Origin: Allobosea sp. BH3
GTDB taxonomy: Bacteria > Pseudomonadota > Alphaproteobacteria > Rhizobiales > Beijerinckiaceae
DNA length: 64,000 nucleotides
Assembly (NCBI RefSeq): GCF_025499465.1
Contig: NZ_JAIMCA010000005.1
Span: 1 to 64,000 of the forward strand
Reading direction: 5' to 3'
Under the pieces are notes generated by a model. It made no database searches. It was not told the origin of the DNA and saw nothing but the letters and a program-made list of their open reading frames with translations. The position numbers and the translations under genes are program-made. Shown here piece by piece: positions 39,803 to 48,436 of the stretch (position 1 is its first letter; every line of letters starts with the position of its first letter).

Positions 39803-40972
39803 TTGCGCCTCGCTTTCCTGACCTCGCTCATCCCGGTTGCCCGGCCTGATACCGGCTTTGAGATCGCCAATGCGGCGATCCTCTCGGCTTTGCGTGCCGC
39901 CGGTCACGACGTCCTGGCGATCGGCTTCGTCCGGCCGGGCGAAGTTCCGGCCGATCCGGAGGCCGCCGTTGTCGTCGCGGAGGTCGACATCGAGAATGCG
40001 GTGGTCCCGCTGGCGCGAAGGCTCGAATGGCTCGCGGCGGCCTTCCGTTTCCGGCTTCCGGTCGCCAGTGCCAAGCTGCGGCAGGCCGGCGCCGGACGCC
40101 TCGTCGAAGCGGTCGAGGCGCATGGACCCTTCGATGCCATCGTCCTGAATTCCGTCATGCTCCCGGGCGCCTTTCCCGAGCTGCTCCAGCTCGCGCCCTG
40201 CATCCTCGTCGAGCACAATATCGAGCATGCATCCGCGCGGCAGAGCGCCGCCTACGCAGGCAACCCGCTGCTCCGCTGGCTCTTCGCCCGCGAGGCCCGG
40301 CTGCTGGAGGAGATCGAGCGCCGGCTCTGGCGGGAGGCGCGCTTCGTCTGGACCCTGTCCGAGGAAGACAGGCAGGCGCTCGGCCCGGCCGGGCAAGGCA
40401 AGTCGGACGTGCTGCCGCTGCTCTCGGGGTGCGGCGAAGCACTGCCGCAGGGCGCGCCGGAGGCGCCGCCGGCCTTCGATATCGGCCTGATCGGCACCTG
40501 GAGCTGGGAGCCGAACCGGGTCGGGCTCGACTGGTTCCTGCGGGAAGTCTGCCCGCTGCTGCCGGCGGATCTGCACGTTGCCGTCGCCGGCCGGCTGCCG
40601 GCCGATCTGCAGGCGCCGCCCCATGTCGCGCTCGTCGGCCGCGTGCCGGCTGCCGACGCCTTCCTCCGCTCCTGCCGGATCGTCGCGCTGTCGAGCCGGG
40701 CGGGCACCGGCGTCCAGCTCAAGACGATCGAGGCGATGCAGCTCGGCATGCCGGCCGTGGCGACGCCGCTTTCCTGCCGTGGCTTCACGGCGCTGCCGGC
40801 CAACTTCACCCTCGCCGAAACGCCCGCCGATTTCGCAGCGGCGCTGGTCGGGCGGCTCGGGGCGATCCGTGCCGGTGATCGTCAGCGCATCGACGGAGCG
40901 GCCTTTCTCGACGGTCAAAGCGCCGCCCTGGCGGAAGCGCTCGCGCGTGGGCTTGCTGCCGTTCGGCCTTGA
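39803..40972 (+). CDS. Glycosyltransferase family 4 (GT-B fold)
   Basis: A 389-residue GT-B protein: N-terminal Rossmann domain (MRLAFLTSLIPVARPDTGFE), middle IVEHNIEHAS-like segment and C-terminal donor domain with IGTWSWEPNRVGLDWFL and SSRAGTGVQLKTIEAM (about residues 295-315). The E-x7-E region is partly recognisable. It starts with TTG and no better codon lies upstream in frame, so the start is less certain. It is the last gene of the first polysaccharide locus. Confidence 0.85.
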   Translation: MRLAFLTSLIPVARPDTGFEIANAAILSALRAAGHDVLAIGFVRPGEVPADPEAAVVVAEVDIENAVVPLARRLEWLAAAFRFRLPVASAKLRQAGAGRLVEAVEAHGPFDAIVLNSVMLPGAFPELLQLAPCILVEHNIEHASARQSAAYAGNPLLRWLFAREARLLEEIERRLWREARFVWTLSEEDRQALGPAGQGKSDVLPLLSGCGEALPQGAPEAPPAFDIGLIGTWSWEPNRVGLDWFLREVCPLLPADLHVAVAGRLPADLQAPPHVALVGRVPAADAFLRSCRIVALSSRAGTGVQLKTIEAMQLGMPAVATPLSCRGFTALPANFTLAETPADFAAALVGRLGAIRAGDRQRIDGAAFLDGQSAALAEALARGLAAVRP

Positions 40973-41100
40973 GCGCGGCCATCGGCCGCGCCATCGGCAC
41001 AACCCCGCCATGTGCCTGTCCCACTGGCCGCGCTGCGGCGCTTCGCCGATGAAAGAGGCAAGGGAAGAAGCGCTGATCCGGCCCCTCTTGAGGCCGGGCG

Positions 41101-42201
41101 ATGGTTGGGGCGATGAGCGAGGACAGGCAGGCCGGGCGGCAGAGCCGTTCGGGGTTTGAGGCTGAGGCTCCGGCCTGGCAGGAGCCGGCCGCAATCGCGC
41201 CCCCGGGTTCCAGCACTGCATCTTCCGCCACCGCATCCGATGCGTCTCCGGCAGCTTCGCAACGGTTGCCCGACAACGCGGTTTCGGCCGCGCCGGGCCG
41301 GCTCACCCGGAAATTCCGGCACTGGTGGCGCGGCGCGAGCCCCAATCTGCGCGGCTCGGTGTTCATGCTCGGTGCGATGCTGGTCTATGCGGTGATGGTC
41401 GCCGGCATCAAGCATGTCGGCCAGGCCATCCCCCTCGTGCAGATCCTGCTGATCCGGCAGGTGATCATGACGATGATCCTGCTGGCCTTCGCCGCCGGCA
41501 GCCTGCGCCAGGCCCTGCATACCGACCGCCTCGGACTGCAGATCACCCGCAGCGTCTTCACGCTGGCGTCGATGCTGGCCGGCTTCACGGCGGTGGTTAA
41601 GATCCCGCTGGCACAGGCCACGGCAATCGGCTTCAGCCAGGTGCTCTTCGTCACCATCGCCGCCGTCATCGTGCTGAAGGAAAGGGTCGATGGCCGGCGC
41701 TGGGCCGCGACGATCATCGGCTTCGTCGGCGTGCTGATCATGCTGCGTCCCAGCAGCGACGGGCTCGACATCTACGCGCTGCTGGCCGTCTTCGGCGCGG
41801 TCTGCGGCGCCGGCATCACGGTCAGCGTCCGCAAGCTCGCGGCGAGCGAGCGCACCGACACGATCCTGCTCTACCAGGGCGCCGTGCTCATCGTCCTGCT
41901 CGCCATCCCGACCTGGGCCTGGTGGCAGGCGCCGACCGCCAACCAGTGGTTCTGGATTGCCGTGCTGAGCCTGTTCGGCACCGCCGGGCAGTGGCTGATC
42001 ACCCGTGCCTATCAGGTCGGCGAGGCGGCGGCGCTGGCGCCGCTCGATTTCAGCCGCCTGCTGCTGGCGAGCTTCACCGGCTTCTTCTTCTTCGCCGAGA
42101 TTCCCGCGCTCACCACCTGGATCGGCGCGGCCATCGTGATCGGCGCGACGCTCTACACCATCCGCAAGAACGCCCGCATCGCCGCCCCGGCCGCAACCTG
42201 A
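41101..42201 (+). CDS. DMT-superfamily (EamA) transporter
   Basis: A 366-residue protein with about ten membrane segments in two EamA repeats (about 80-205 and 220-350), preceded by an unusual ~70-residue hydrophilic, Ala/Ser-rich N-terminal extension. DMT exporters move small metabolites, and the substrate is not evident. The ATG at 41101 has GAGG upstream, while an internal ATG at 41113 is also possible. It sits alone between the exopolysaccharide and amino-acid transport genes. Confidence 0.87.
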   Translation: MVGAMSEDRQAGRQSRSGFEAEAPAWQEPAAIAPPGSSTASSATASDASPAASQRLPDNAVSAAPGRLTRKFRHWWRGASPNLRGSVFMLGAMLVYAVMVAGIKHVGQAIPLVQILLIRQVIMTMILLAFAAGSLRQALHTDRLGLQITRSVFTLASMLAGFTAVVKIPLAQATAIGFSQVLFVTIAAVIVLKERVDGRRWAATIIGFVGVLIMLRPSSDGLDIYALLAVFGAVCGAGITVSVRKLAASERTDTILLYQGAVLIVLLAIPTWAWWQAPTANQWFWIAVLSLFGTAGQWLITRAYQVGEAAALAPLDFSRLLLASFTGFFFFAEIPALTTWIGAAIVIGATLYTIRKNARIAAPAAT

Positions 42202-42333
42202 GGTGAGCCGGCCGGCGTGACCTCGGGCGCCTGTCAGGGATTGGGATTTCCGCCGCTACCGCTTTCGGCCCGGCTGTTGCATAGTCCGGTTTCCAGCACA
42301 GAAAGCCGCCAATGGCTTCGGGGAGACGGGACT

Positions 42334-43365
42334 ATGACCATCAGAATCTTCAGCACGGCCGCGGTTCTCGCCGCCGGAATCTCTTTCGCGCAGGCGCAGC
42401 AGCTTGCACCGAGCCCGACGCTGGATGCCGTCAAGGCGCGCGGCAATCTCGAATGCGGCGTGCATCTCGGCCTGCCCGGCTTCTCCTTCGCCAATGACAA
42501 GGGCGAATGGAGCGGCATCGACGTCGATTACTGCAAGGCGCTGGCCGCCGCGATCTTCGGCGACGCGACCAAGGTCAAGTACACGCCGACCTCGGTGCAG
42601 CAGCGCTGGCCGATCCTGCAATCCGGCCAGGTCGACGTGCTTTCGCGCAACTCGACCATCACCTTCTCGCGCAACGCGACGCTCGGCCTGAACTTCCAGG
42701 GCATCAACTTCTACGAGGGCCAGACCTTTCTCGTCCGCAAGTCGGCCAACGTGAAGGAAGCCGCTGGCCTCGACGGCGCCTCGGTCTGCGTCGCTGCCGG
42801 CTCGACCGAGGAGAAGAACGCCGCCGACTGGTTCCGCGAGCGCAATCTCAAGGTCACCATCACCAACTTCCAGAAGAACGACGATGCCATCGCCGCCTAT
42901 GACGCCGGCCGCTGCGACGCCTATACGGCTGGCGTCGGCGCGCTCGCGGGCCAGCGCATCAAGCTGAAGGCGCCGGACGAGCACGTCATCCTGACCCAGC
43001 CGATCTCGAACGACCCGCAGGGCCCTGTGACGCGCTGGGGCGACGAGCGCTGGCAGCTCATCGTCCGCTGGGTGTTGAACGGCACGATCGCGGCCGAGGC
43101 GCTCGGCGTCACCTCCAAGAACGTCGACGAGATGAAGGCGAACTCGAAGAGCTCCGAGGTTCGCCGTCTGCTCGGCGCAGAGGGCGGCTTCGGCAAGATG
43201 ATGGGCCTGAACGACGACTGGATGTACAACGCCATCAAGCAGGTCGGGAACTATGGCGAGAGCTATGAGCGCACCGTCGGCATGGGCTCCCCGCTGAAGC
43301 TTGAGCGCGGCCAGAACCAGCTCTGGATCAAGGGCGGCCTGCTCTTCACCCCGCCTTTCCAGTGA
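42334..43365 (+). CDS. aapJ: General L-amino-acid ABC transporter, substrate-binding protein AapJ
   Basis: A periplasmic binding protein of the AapJQMP system, which takes up many L-amino acids in rhizobia. The 343 residues include a signal peptide (cleavage after AQA, about residue 21) and the SBP_bac_3 fold with GVHLGLPGFSFANDKGEWSGIDVD and CVAAGSTEEKN-like segments. The start at 42334 has GGGGAG upstream. The permease genes aapQ and aapM follow after a palindromic gap of about 220 bases. Confidence 0.94.
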   Translation: MTIRIFSTAAVLAAGISFAQAQQLAPSPTLDAVKARGNLECGVHLGLPGFSFANDKGEWSGIDVDYCKALAAAIFGDATKVKYTPTSVQQRWPILQSGQVDVLSRNSTITFSRNATLGLNFQGINFYEGQTFLVRKSANVKEAAGLDGASVCVAAGSTEEKNAADWFRERNLKVTITNFQKNDDAIAAYDAGRCDAYTAGVGALAGQRIKLKAPDEHVILTQPISNDPQGPVTRWGDERWQLIVRWVLNGTIAAEALGVTSKNVDEMKANSKSSEVRRLLGAEGGFGKMMGLNDDWMYNAIKQVGNYGESYERTVGMGSPLKLERGQNQLWIKGGLLFTPPFQ

Positions 43366-43402
43366 GAGCGGGCGCCGGTTCCGCGTAAATCCGGAACCCG
43401 CC

Positions 43403-43546
43403 GTCATTCCGGGGCGCCCCGCAGGGGCGAGCCCGGAATCCAGAACCGCAGGTCCGACAGGAAAACCCGTCGGGCTTGCCGCTCTTCCTGACAGCCGCAT
43501 CGGCTCTGGAGTCCGGGCTCTTCGCTGCGCGAAGCCCCGAAATGAC
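43403..43546. repeat. REP-like palindromic element in the aapJ-aapQ gap
   Basis: GTCATTCCGGGGC at the left end pairs with GCCCCGAAATGAC at the right end (one mismatch), and inner parts contain further hairpins. In many transporter operons such an element after the binding-protein gene protects its mRNA and raises its level over the permeases. That role is inferred here. Confidence 0.7.
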
Positions 43547-43588
43547 GGAGGCGCCAGCGGGTCTTCTACGATTCAGGGTTCCATCATC

Positions 43589-44752
43589 GTGAACAAGGCC
43601 CTGTCCTTCATCAACGACAAGCGCGTCCGCGACTGGATCTACCAGATCGCGGCCGTGGCCTTCCTCGTCGGGCTGACGATCTTCTTCGTGCGCAATGCCT
43701 CGGAGAACATGGTCAAGGCCGGCATCGCCTCCGGTTTCGGCTTCCTCTGGCGCACCTCCGGCATCGAGGTGCCCTTCGTCCTCACCGGCTACACCCAGTC
43801 CGACAATATTTTCAGCCTGTTCTGGGTCGGCGTCGCCAACACCATGCTGGTGACGGTGATCGGCATCGTGCTCGCGACCTTGCTGGGCTTCGTCATCGGC
43901 ATCGCCCGGCTCTCCTCGCATTGGCTGACCTCGGCCATCGCCGGCGCCTATATCGAGTTTGTCCGCAACATCCCGCTGCTCTTCTTCGTGCTGTTCTGGT
44001 ATTTCGGCGTCATCGCCGCCTTGCCGGCGCCGCGCCAGAGCATCGGTCTCTTCGGCGTCGCCTTCCTCAACAATCGCGGCCTGACCATCCCCTTGCCGGA
44101 CAGCGTCGACAACCTCCGCTGGGCCGCGCTGATCGTGCTCGCATCCTGGGTCGCCTACGGGCTGATCTCGGTCTGGGCGCGGCGGCGCAAGGAGCGCACG
44201 GGGCAGGACGCGCCGCTGCTCGCCATAGGCATCGGGTTGATCCTCGTCATTCCCGCGCTCGCCATCGCCTGGGCGAGCCTCGCCACGCGCTGGGACGTGC
44301 CGGTGCTGCGCGGCTTCAACTACCGCGGCGGCTTCGCGGTGATTCCGGAGTTCGTCGCGCTGCTGGCGGCCCTCGTCACCTATACGGCGGGCTTCATCGC
44401 CGAGATCGTGCGCGGCGGCATCGAATCCGTACCGAAGGGGCAGACCGAGGCCGCCGGCGCGCTCGGCCTGCGTCCGGGGCGCATCCTGAGCCTCGTCGTC
44501 ATCCCGCAGGCGCTGCGCGTCATGATGCCACCGCTGACCAACCAGTATCTGAACGTGCTGAAGAACTCCTCCTTCGGCGCGGCTATCGCCTATCCCGACG
44601 TGGTCAGCCTGTTCATGGGCTCGGCGCTCAACAATACCGGCCAGGCGATCGAGATCATCGCCATGACGCTCGCGGTCTATCTGGTCATCGGCCTTGCCGT
44701 CTCAGGCTTGATGAACTGGTACAACGCCCGCATCGCCCTGGTGACGCGATGA
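43589..44752 (+). CDS. aapQ: General L-amino-acid ABC transporter, permease AapQ
   Basis: A polar amino-acid permease of 387 residues with about eight hydrophobic segments. The coupling (EAA) loop is GGIESVPKGQTEAAGALGL, near residue 275. The N-terminal part includes a large periplasmic insert, as in AapQ of rhizobia. The GTG at 43589 starts the conserved MNKALSFINDKRVRDW sequence. The frame from 43301 extends through intergenic repeats. It overlaps aapM by 4 bases. Confidence 0.92.
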   Translation: MNKALSFINDKRVRDWIYQIAAVAFLVGLTIFFVRNASENMVKAGIASGFGFLWRTSGIEVPFVLTGYTQSDNIFSLFWVGVANTMLVTVIGIVLATLLGFVIGIARLSSHWLTSAIAGAYIEFVRNIPLLFFVLFWYFGVIAALPAPRQSIGLFGVAFLNNRGLTIPLPDSVDNLRWAALIVLASWVAYGLISVWARRRKERTGQDAPLLAIGIGLILVIPALAIAWASLATRWDVPVLRGFNYRGGFAVIPEFVALLAALVTYTAGFIAEIVRGGIESVPKGQTEAAGALGLRPGRILSLVVIPQALRVMMPPLTNQYLNVLKNSSFGAAIAYPDVVSLFMGSALNNTGQAIEIIAMTLAVYLVIGLAVSGLMNWYNARIALVTR

Positions 44753-45801
44753 ACCGTGTCTCGTCCCTCTCCCTCTGGCGGGAACGCCTCTTCGGCACGC
44801 CCTTCACCGGCTTCCTGACGCTGGTGATGGCCTTCGGCATCGCCTGGGTCGCGGTGCCGCTGATCCGCTGGTCGCTGATCGACGCGACCTGGGCGGGCAC
44901 GACCCGGGCCGATTGCGCGCCGGGCGGTGCCTGCTGGGTCTTCATCCGCGCCCGCTTCGGCCAGTTCATGTACGGGCTCTATCCGGTCGACCAGCGCTGG
45001 CGCGTCGATTTGGCCGGCATCCTCTTCCTCCTCGGCACGCTGTCGGTGGTCTTCGCGCCGCAGCGTTTGCGCCTCAGGCTCGGCGTCGCCATGCTGGTTC
45101 TCCTGCCGCCGCTGGGAATCTGGCTTCTCTCGGGCGGGCTCAGTCTGCGCTACATCGAGACGCGCGAATGGGGCGGGCTGATGCTCACCCTGTTCATCTC
45201 GATCTATGCCAGCCTCATCGCCATCCCGCTCGGCATCCTCTTCGCGCTCGGCCGGCAATCGGAGCTGCGCGTCATCCGGCTGATCAGCGTCGTCTTCATC
45301 GAGTTCTGGCGCGGCGTGCCGATCATCGCCGTGATCTTCCTCGCCTCGCTGCTGCTGCCGCTGATCCTGCCGGGCGGCATCGGCATCGACCGGCTGGCGC
45401 GGGCGGTGATCGGCCTCGGCTTCGTCATCGCGGCCTATATGGCCGAAGCGGTGCGCGGCGGCCTCCAGGCCCTGCCCAAGGGCCAGCGCGAGGCGGCGAC
45501 CGCGCTCGGTCTCACCTACTGGAAGGCGACAGGGCTCATCATCCTGCCGCAGGCGCTGCGCATCTCGCTGCCGGCGATGACCAACGAGTTCATCGCGCTG
45601 ATCAAGAACACCACGCTGGTGCTGGTCGTCTCGATCCTCGACCTGCTCGGCATCGCCCAGGCCTCGCTCGCCGACCCCAACTGGGTCGGCATGAATATGG
45701 AGGCCTATGCCTTCTCGGGCGCGATCTACTGGCTGATCTGCTTCGCGCTCTCACGCTGGAGCCGGCACCTGGAGACGCTCGGCCGGCGCCAGAATCATTG
45801 A
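44749..45801 (+). CDS. aapM: General L-amino-acid ABC transporter, permease AapM
   Basis: The second permease of the system, 350 residues, with the coupling loop GGLQALPKGQREAATALGL near residue 240. It is translationally coupled to aapQ (ATGA overlap). The usual next gene, aapP, encodes the ATPase, but the following gene is a convergent C13 peptidase starting 20 bases later. The ATPase must be elsewhere or missing. Confidence 0.93.
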   Translation: MNRVSSLSLWRERLFGTPFTGFLTLVMAFGIAWVAVPLIRWSLIDATWAGTTRADCAPGGACWVFIRARFGQFMYGLYPVDQRWRVDLAGILFLLGTLSVVFAPQRLRLRLGVAMLVLLPPLGIWLLSGGLSLRYIETREWGGLMLTLFISIYASLIAIPLGILFALGRQSELRVIRLISVVFIEFWRGVPIIAVIFLASLLLPLILPGGIGIDRLARAVIGLGFVIAAYMAEAVRGGLQALPKGQREAATALGLTYWKATGLIILPQALRISLPAMTNEFIALIKNTTLVLVVSILDLLGIAQASLADPNWVGMNMEAYAFSGAIYWLICFALSRWSRHLETLGRRQNH

Positions 45802-45820
45802 AAGCAAAGCGCTATAACCG

Positions 45821-47263
45821 TCAGTCGCTAGCAACCGCCGCGGCACTTGCGGCCGGCGAGTTTGAAGGCCTCCCGACTATCGGAAAGTGCCGACCAATCG
45901 CGTCGCCGACGTGAATCTGGGGTTGCGACGAGGTAAGTCCGTCACGCCGCTCCCATTCGCCGACGAGTTCCTTCGCCTTTTCGAAGGCAGCCGAGAGCGT
46001 CGGCGCCGTTCGCAGCGCCTGATTGAAGAAGGCGTCGCCGAAATAGGTCCAGTCGCGTTCGTTCGAGCATCCGAAAGAGTTTGTCGTCGCGGATGAAGCG
46101 GTGATCACGACCGTGTTCTCGTCGGCGAGTTCCGGCACGAAAACGCCGGAATAGCAGGCCGAAACGACGATGATCCGATTCTTGATCTCGGCGCTGTCGA
46201 GCATCGCTTTTAGGGCGAACGGCGTAAGTGTCCGCTGCACGAGGCTCCCGAAAGCCAGTGAGAAGCCGGTCTTGTCGCCGTGCGATGTCAGGACGAGCAA
46301 CGCCGCGTCGCGGTCCTTGTCCATGCGCTTGCCGATGGCGCGCAATGCTGCAGAAATGTTCGAGACCGAAGCGATAGGCAGCGTTGAGGGGAATGTCTTC
46401 GCCGGATTAACGAGCAGGATCGACCTGTTCGTTGTGCCGAGGCGGTGTCCGACCACCTCTACGGACGCTTGAAGCTCCGTCGCGAAGACAGTTTCGGTGT
46501 TGGAGCCGGCGACGCCGAGCACGAAGATGTTGTCCTCGCCTTCCCGTCTTGCCGCGACGTTGCCGATGGCTTCTTCCATCGCCGCGGGCTGTGCCATCTC
46601 GATCGCAGCGGCGATTTCCTGACGTTGGACCCAGCGCGGATCCGGCTCATTGTCTGCCGTCGCGGCAGAGATTAGCTCCCAGATGTTGGCGGTGGAGGTG
46701 GTAAAATCCTTGCCGGTGAAGATCGGCCATGTGGGAAGCAAGGCAAGCGCGACGAATGTGCCGACAACGGCAGCTATGGCGCGTCCGACCGGACGGATCG
46801 ATGCTTCGGATGCGAGACTCCCTAGTGCGGTCGCAAAGGCGCCGATCGACCAGATGACGACGACAATAAGAGTGGCGAACGAAAGCCCGGTCGAGGCAAT
46901 AGCGTTCGCCTCGGACCAATCCAAAAGGAAGACATCCCGGGACAGGGCCAAGCCGCTTAACACGAGCGAAGTCAGGATCGACAAACCCAGTCCGATCGCG
47001 ATGCCGGAGGCGCGTCGTCCCAGTGGCGCAGCCATGCCCATCAAGGCAATGCTGATCGCGGAGCCGGCGATCACGGAATTCACGCCGTAGAGTTGAAACG
47101 CTCGGTCTTCGCCGGCAAGCGTCCACTCAAAAAGGACGGCGGAAAGGCCCGATAGTACGGCGAGGGCGACGAGGGATGCCGGGTGGGGTTCTCTGGAGGG
47201 TAATGAGAAGCGCTGCCATGCGCCGGCGCTGATGATGTTTGACAACAGCGAGAATGCTGGCAT
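45821..47263 (-). CDS. C13-family (legumain-like) peptidase with N-terminal membrane domain
   Basis: A 480-residue protein. The first ~190 residues form about five to six membrane segments. The C-terminal half is a caspase/legumain-fold cysteine peptidase with the catalytic dyad His328 (LTSHGD) and Cys370 (SACYSG), followed by ITASSATTNSFGC and a WTYFGDAFF motif, as in bacterial C13 proteins. The peptidase probably faces the cytoplasm or periplasm next to the membrane; I cannot set the side. Base use is visibly less GC-biased than in the neighbours, hinting at transfer. GGAG lies 7 bases before the ATG. Targets are unknown. Confidence 0.85.
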   Translation of the reverse strand: MPAFSLLSNIISAGAWQRFSLPSREPHPASLVALAVLSGLSAVLFEWTLAGEDRAFQLYGVNSVIAGSAISIALMGMAAPLGRRASGIAIGLGLSILTSLVLSGLALSRDVFLLDWSEANAIASTGLSFATLIVVVIWSIGAFATALGSLASEASIRPVGRAIAAVVGTFVALALLPTWPIFTGKDFTTSTANIWELISAATADNEPDPRWVQRQEIAAAIEMAQPAAMEEAIGNVAARREGEDNIFVLGVAGSNTETVFATELQASVEVVGHRLGTTNRSILLVNPAKTFPSTLPIASVSNISAALRAIGKRMDKDRDAALLVLTSHGDKTGFSLAFGSLVQRTLTPFALKAMLDSAEIKNRIIVVSACYSGVFVPELADENTVVITASSATTNSFGCSNERDWTYFGDAFFNQALRTAPTLSAAFEKAKELVGEWERRDGLTSSQPQIHVGDAIGRHFPIVGRPSNSPAASAAAVASD

Positions 47264-47358
47264 CGGGACACTCCACGTAACAGCTGACCTTAGGTCCTTT
47301 CCACTTAAGGTTGCTCCGTACTAATCGATCGAATTTGATTGATACGGAGTGCGGCAAC

Positions 47359-47386
47359 AAAAAAGCCGGCCTCACGGCCGGCTTTT
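47359..47386 (-). terminator. Terminator after gcrA
   Basis: AAAAGCCGGCC at 47361-47371, loop TCAC, exact complement at 47376-47386. Read on the minus strand, the stem ends in TTTTTTGTT, 30 bases after the gcrA stop. Confidence 0.85.
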
Positions 47387-47415
47387 CCATAATTGCCAAG
47401 CTTTCTGCCCTCAAC

Positions 47416-47961
47416 TCAGGCCCGCGCCTTGCTCCGGTCGCGCCGGCGGTCGGCGGCGGGCTGGTAGGCGATGCGGGCGTGGTAGCCGCAATAGGGCATG
47501 CCGGTCTGCGAGCGCGCCCCGCAGAAGCGGAATTCCGCGGTCGTCGGATCGCCCATCGGCCAGCGGCACATATATTCGCGCAGCTCCATGATGGTGACGC
47601 GCTCCGAGAAGGGGATCACCACATCTTCGGAGGGCGCCGGTTCCTGCGCGGCTTCGACATCCGCCTGGGGGGCGAAGCTCGGGGCCAGCGCATGGGCGCC
47701 GCGGGTGGCGGCGGCAGGGTTTGCCATCGGGTGGCTCGGCGAGCGCGTCGGCGCCTTGCGCGGGGCGGCGTTGCGGGGTGCGGCCTGCTGGGCCGCGCTC
47801 TTGGCCCGGCCCGAAAGGCCGAGGCGGTGAACCTTTCCGATCACCGCATTACGCGTGACGCTACCGAGCTCGGCGGCGATCTGGCTGGCGCTCAGCCCGT
47901 CGCTCCAGAGCTTCTTGAGCAACTCGACGCGTTCGTCCGTCCATGCTCCGGCTTCGTTCAT
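47416..47961 (-). CDS. gcrA: Cell-cycle regulator GcrA
   Basis: GcrA is an alphaproteobacterial sigma-70 cofactor that activates genes at CcrM-methylated promoters. The N-terminal helix-turn-helix (WTDERVELLKKLWSDGLSASQIAAELG, about residues 7-33), the NAVIGKVHRLGL motif and the C-terminal CRWPMGDP...FCG...YCGYH region are diagnostic. The ATG at 47961 has AGGTGA upstream, giving 181 residues. The frame to 48153 is not used. Several GANTC sites lie upstream, consistent with cell-cycle control. Confidence 0.94.
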   Translation of the reverse strand: MNEAGAWTDERVELLKKLWSDGLSASQIAAELGSVTRNAVIGKVHRLGLSGRAKSAAQQAAPRNAAPRKAPTRSPSHPMANPAAATRGAHALAPSFAPQADVEAAQEPAPSEDVVIPFSERVTIMELREYMCRWPMGDPTTAEFRFCGARSQTGMPYCGYHARIAYQPAADRRRDRSKARA

Positions 47962-48258
47962 CGCATCACCTGTCTGTCCGGCAGGCCTCTCGCGAGACTG
48001 CCTTTGAGGGCGCTTCGTGACGGAATCCGGAACCGTCGGCTTCTGTCGCAGGGACAAAGCCGTTTCTGCCGCAACCGACGGTACAAGGGAACGCCGCACG
48101 AAATGTCGTATCTGACGAGGCAGACCATACAAGCGGCAGTGACTCGCGAACAAGAGTCGCCGAATCCGAAAACAGCTTTTCCCCAGCCGATTGACGATTA
48201 CGCCGCGCGGCGAATCTTTTCGGCAACACTGCCTGCGCCAGGCACAGCTTGCTTTGAA
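47962..48258. other. gcrA upstream region with GANTC sites
   Basis: Holds the gcrA promoter(s). GANTC sites occur at 48023, 48141, 48154, 48162 and 48212, and GACTC...GAGTC (48141-48158) is a perfect inverted repeat. I see no gene here. Confidence 0.55.
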
Positions 48259-48287
48259 TTGACAGTCCCGGCCGCCTTAAGCATATT
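48259..48287 (+). promoter_or_regulatory. Sigma-70-type promoter of the argD leader
   Basis: Consensus -35 TTGACA at 48259-48264, 17-base spacer, -10 CATATT at 48282-48287 (4 of 6 matches). Transcription would begin near 48294, about 217 bases before argD. Confidence 0.55.
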
Positions 48288-48301
48288 TATCCACAAGGTG
48301 A

Positions 48302-48331
48302 CGCCGCCCGCTCGGGCGGCGCTTATGTTTT
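48302..48331 (+). terminator. GC-rich hairpin with broken T-tract early in the argD leader
   Basis: CGCCGCCC (48302-48309), loop GCTC, exact complement at 48314-48321, then CTTATGTTTT. It could pause polymerase or act as a weak terminator. Confidence 0.4.
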
Positions 48332-48350
48332 GCGGATCAAGGCCCGAACG

Positions 48351-48398
48351 ATGCGGATGACGGTGCGACGAGAGGCCAGGAGCCTGGTGCGACGATAA
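48351..48398 (+). CDS. Arginine-rich leader peptide (putative attenuator) of argD
   Basis: A 15-codon [18 protein letters not shown], with Arg at 2, 6, 7, 10, 14 and 15. Codons are CGG, CGA, CGA, AGG, CGA and CGA, whereas neighbouring genes mainly use CGC. AAGG at 48339-48342 lies 8 bases before the ATG. The ORF contains GGTGCGACGA twice (48362-48371 and 48386-48395), and both copies can pair with GTCGCACC at 48411-48418. Ribosome stalling at the paired CGA codons would decide which hairpin forms. Promoter, site, composition and position before an arginine gene all agree. Function is inference. Confidence 0.6.
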   Translation: MRMTVRREARSLVRR

Positions 48399-48436
48399 CG
48401 TCGTCGCCGGGTCGCACCACGGCTGCAGGTTGCAGC
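48362..48436 (+). promoter_or_regulatory. Alternative hairpins of the argD leader
   Basis: GTCGCACC (48411-48418) can pair with either GGTGCGAC copy (48362-48369 or 48386-48393). CGACG/CGTCG (48390-48403) encloses the leader stop codon in its ATAA loop. A GCTGCA / TGCAGC hairpin follows at 48422-48436. No T-run follows, so control may be translational or Rho-dependent. Confidence 0.5.

Noticed and set aside
43921-45801. 626-codon frame beginning inside aapQ
   Set aside because: Only its last 350 codons (from 44749) are the AapM permease. The earlier part is aapQ read in another frame.
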